Shown: positions 21,588 through 21,663 of the stretch, piece after piece
Numbering within the stretch: position 1 is the first letter of the stretch
How the letters are laid out: each line of letters opens with the position of its first letter
Origin: a virus
Reading direction: 5' to 3' (one strand)
Length of the DNA stretch: 21,663 nt
IMG/VR virus record: IMGVR_UViG_3300011254_000007
Coordinates: 1 to 21,663 of that record
The notes under the pieces: model-generated
Seen by the model: the letters and a program-made list of their open reading frames with translations, nothing else
Told to the model about the DNA's origin: nothing
Database searches by the model: none
Position numbers and translations under genes: made by a program

Positions 21588-21663
21588 TACAAGCATTAAT
21601 AGGACCAGTTACAGGGCTTTTAGATAAGTTTATAGAGGATAAAGACCAAAAGGCTAGATTAGC
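21584..21663 (+). CDS. probable 3TM-type holin, 3' truncated by window end
   Basis: Only 26 codons are visible: MIQALIGPVTGLLDKFIEDK and DQKARL. This opening ('liGp-x-x-gLldk-x-i-x-D-x-(D/E)-x-ka-x-l') is that of the 3TM holin family, whose transmembrane segments follow the first 40-60 residues, beyond the window. The start overlaps the lysozyme stop by four bases (ATGA). If correct, this is the main holin that releases the signal-less lysozyme. Confidence 0.66.
   Translation, partial: MIQALIGPVTGLLDKFIEDKDQKARL

Noticed and set aside
1-21663. CRISPR array, tRNA gene, integrase, transposase, attachment site or inverted terminal repeat
   Set aside because: I looked for spaced direct repeats, cloverleaf-like segments and recombinase motifs and saw none. 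The start of the window is artefact, so terminal repeats cannot be judged.

Overview
The window is an AT-rich stretch (roughly one third G+C by eye) of tailed double-stranded DNA phage genome. Every supported gene lies on the + strand, packed with 1 to 26 base overlaps or very short gaps. It carries the packaging, head, neck, tail and start of the lysis modules of a long, non-contractile-tailed phage: it has a G/GT tail-assembly chaperone and a tape measure protein, and no sheath, baseplate-wedge or spike genes. The low G+C and several small proteins of a style I associate with uncultured marine phages suggest an AT-rich marine bacterial host, perhaps an alphaproteobacterium. That is inference; nothing in the window identifies the host.

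Region by region. Positions 1-150 are not phage DNA: 87-150 is an untrimmed Illumina TruSeq indexed adapter (index read GTAGCC, i.e. GGCTAC), preceded by ten T and apparent post-adapter noise. True sequence begins near 151 with the tail end of a small Cys-motif ORF. Next come a Mom-like DNA-modifying acyltransferase (207-845), small and large terminase (952-2471) and portal (2471-3889). A five-gene cassette follows (3870-5444) with three very basic small proteins, a beta-rich structural protein and a zinc ribbon. Then come the minor head protein, scaffold and major capsid protein (5448-7936), closed by a textbook intrinsic terminator (7944-7965).

The connector and tail genes follow: head-tail adaptor, neck protein, tail terminator, tail tube, the chaperone pair made by a predicted -1 ribosomal frameshift at A AAA AAC (10466-10472), tape measure, two tail-tip proteins, a GNAT-like protein, a gpJ-like hub of 994 residues and a fibre ending in a self-cleaving S74 chaperone domain. 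The final 2.5 kb (19139-21663) holds small conserved phage proteins, several single- or double-pass membrane proteins, a T4-type lysozyme with an intact Glu/Asp/Thr triad, and the first 26 codons of a probable 3TM-type holin cut by the window end.

There is no integrase, repressor, tRNA, insertion sequence or CRISPR array here. The genes read as one late operon in which translational coupling (ATGA, TAATG and similar overlaps), the frameshift and the terminator behind the capsid gene probably set protein ratios. The most noteworthy items are the adapter contamination, the frameshift signal with its downstream stem-loop, the Mom-like gene next to the terminase, the basic-protein cassette inside the head module, and a GNAT-like gene at the position where a tail-tip peptidase often sits.
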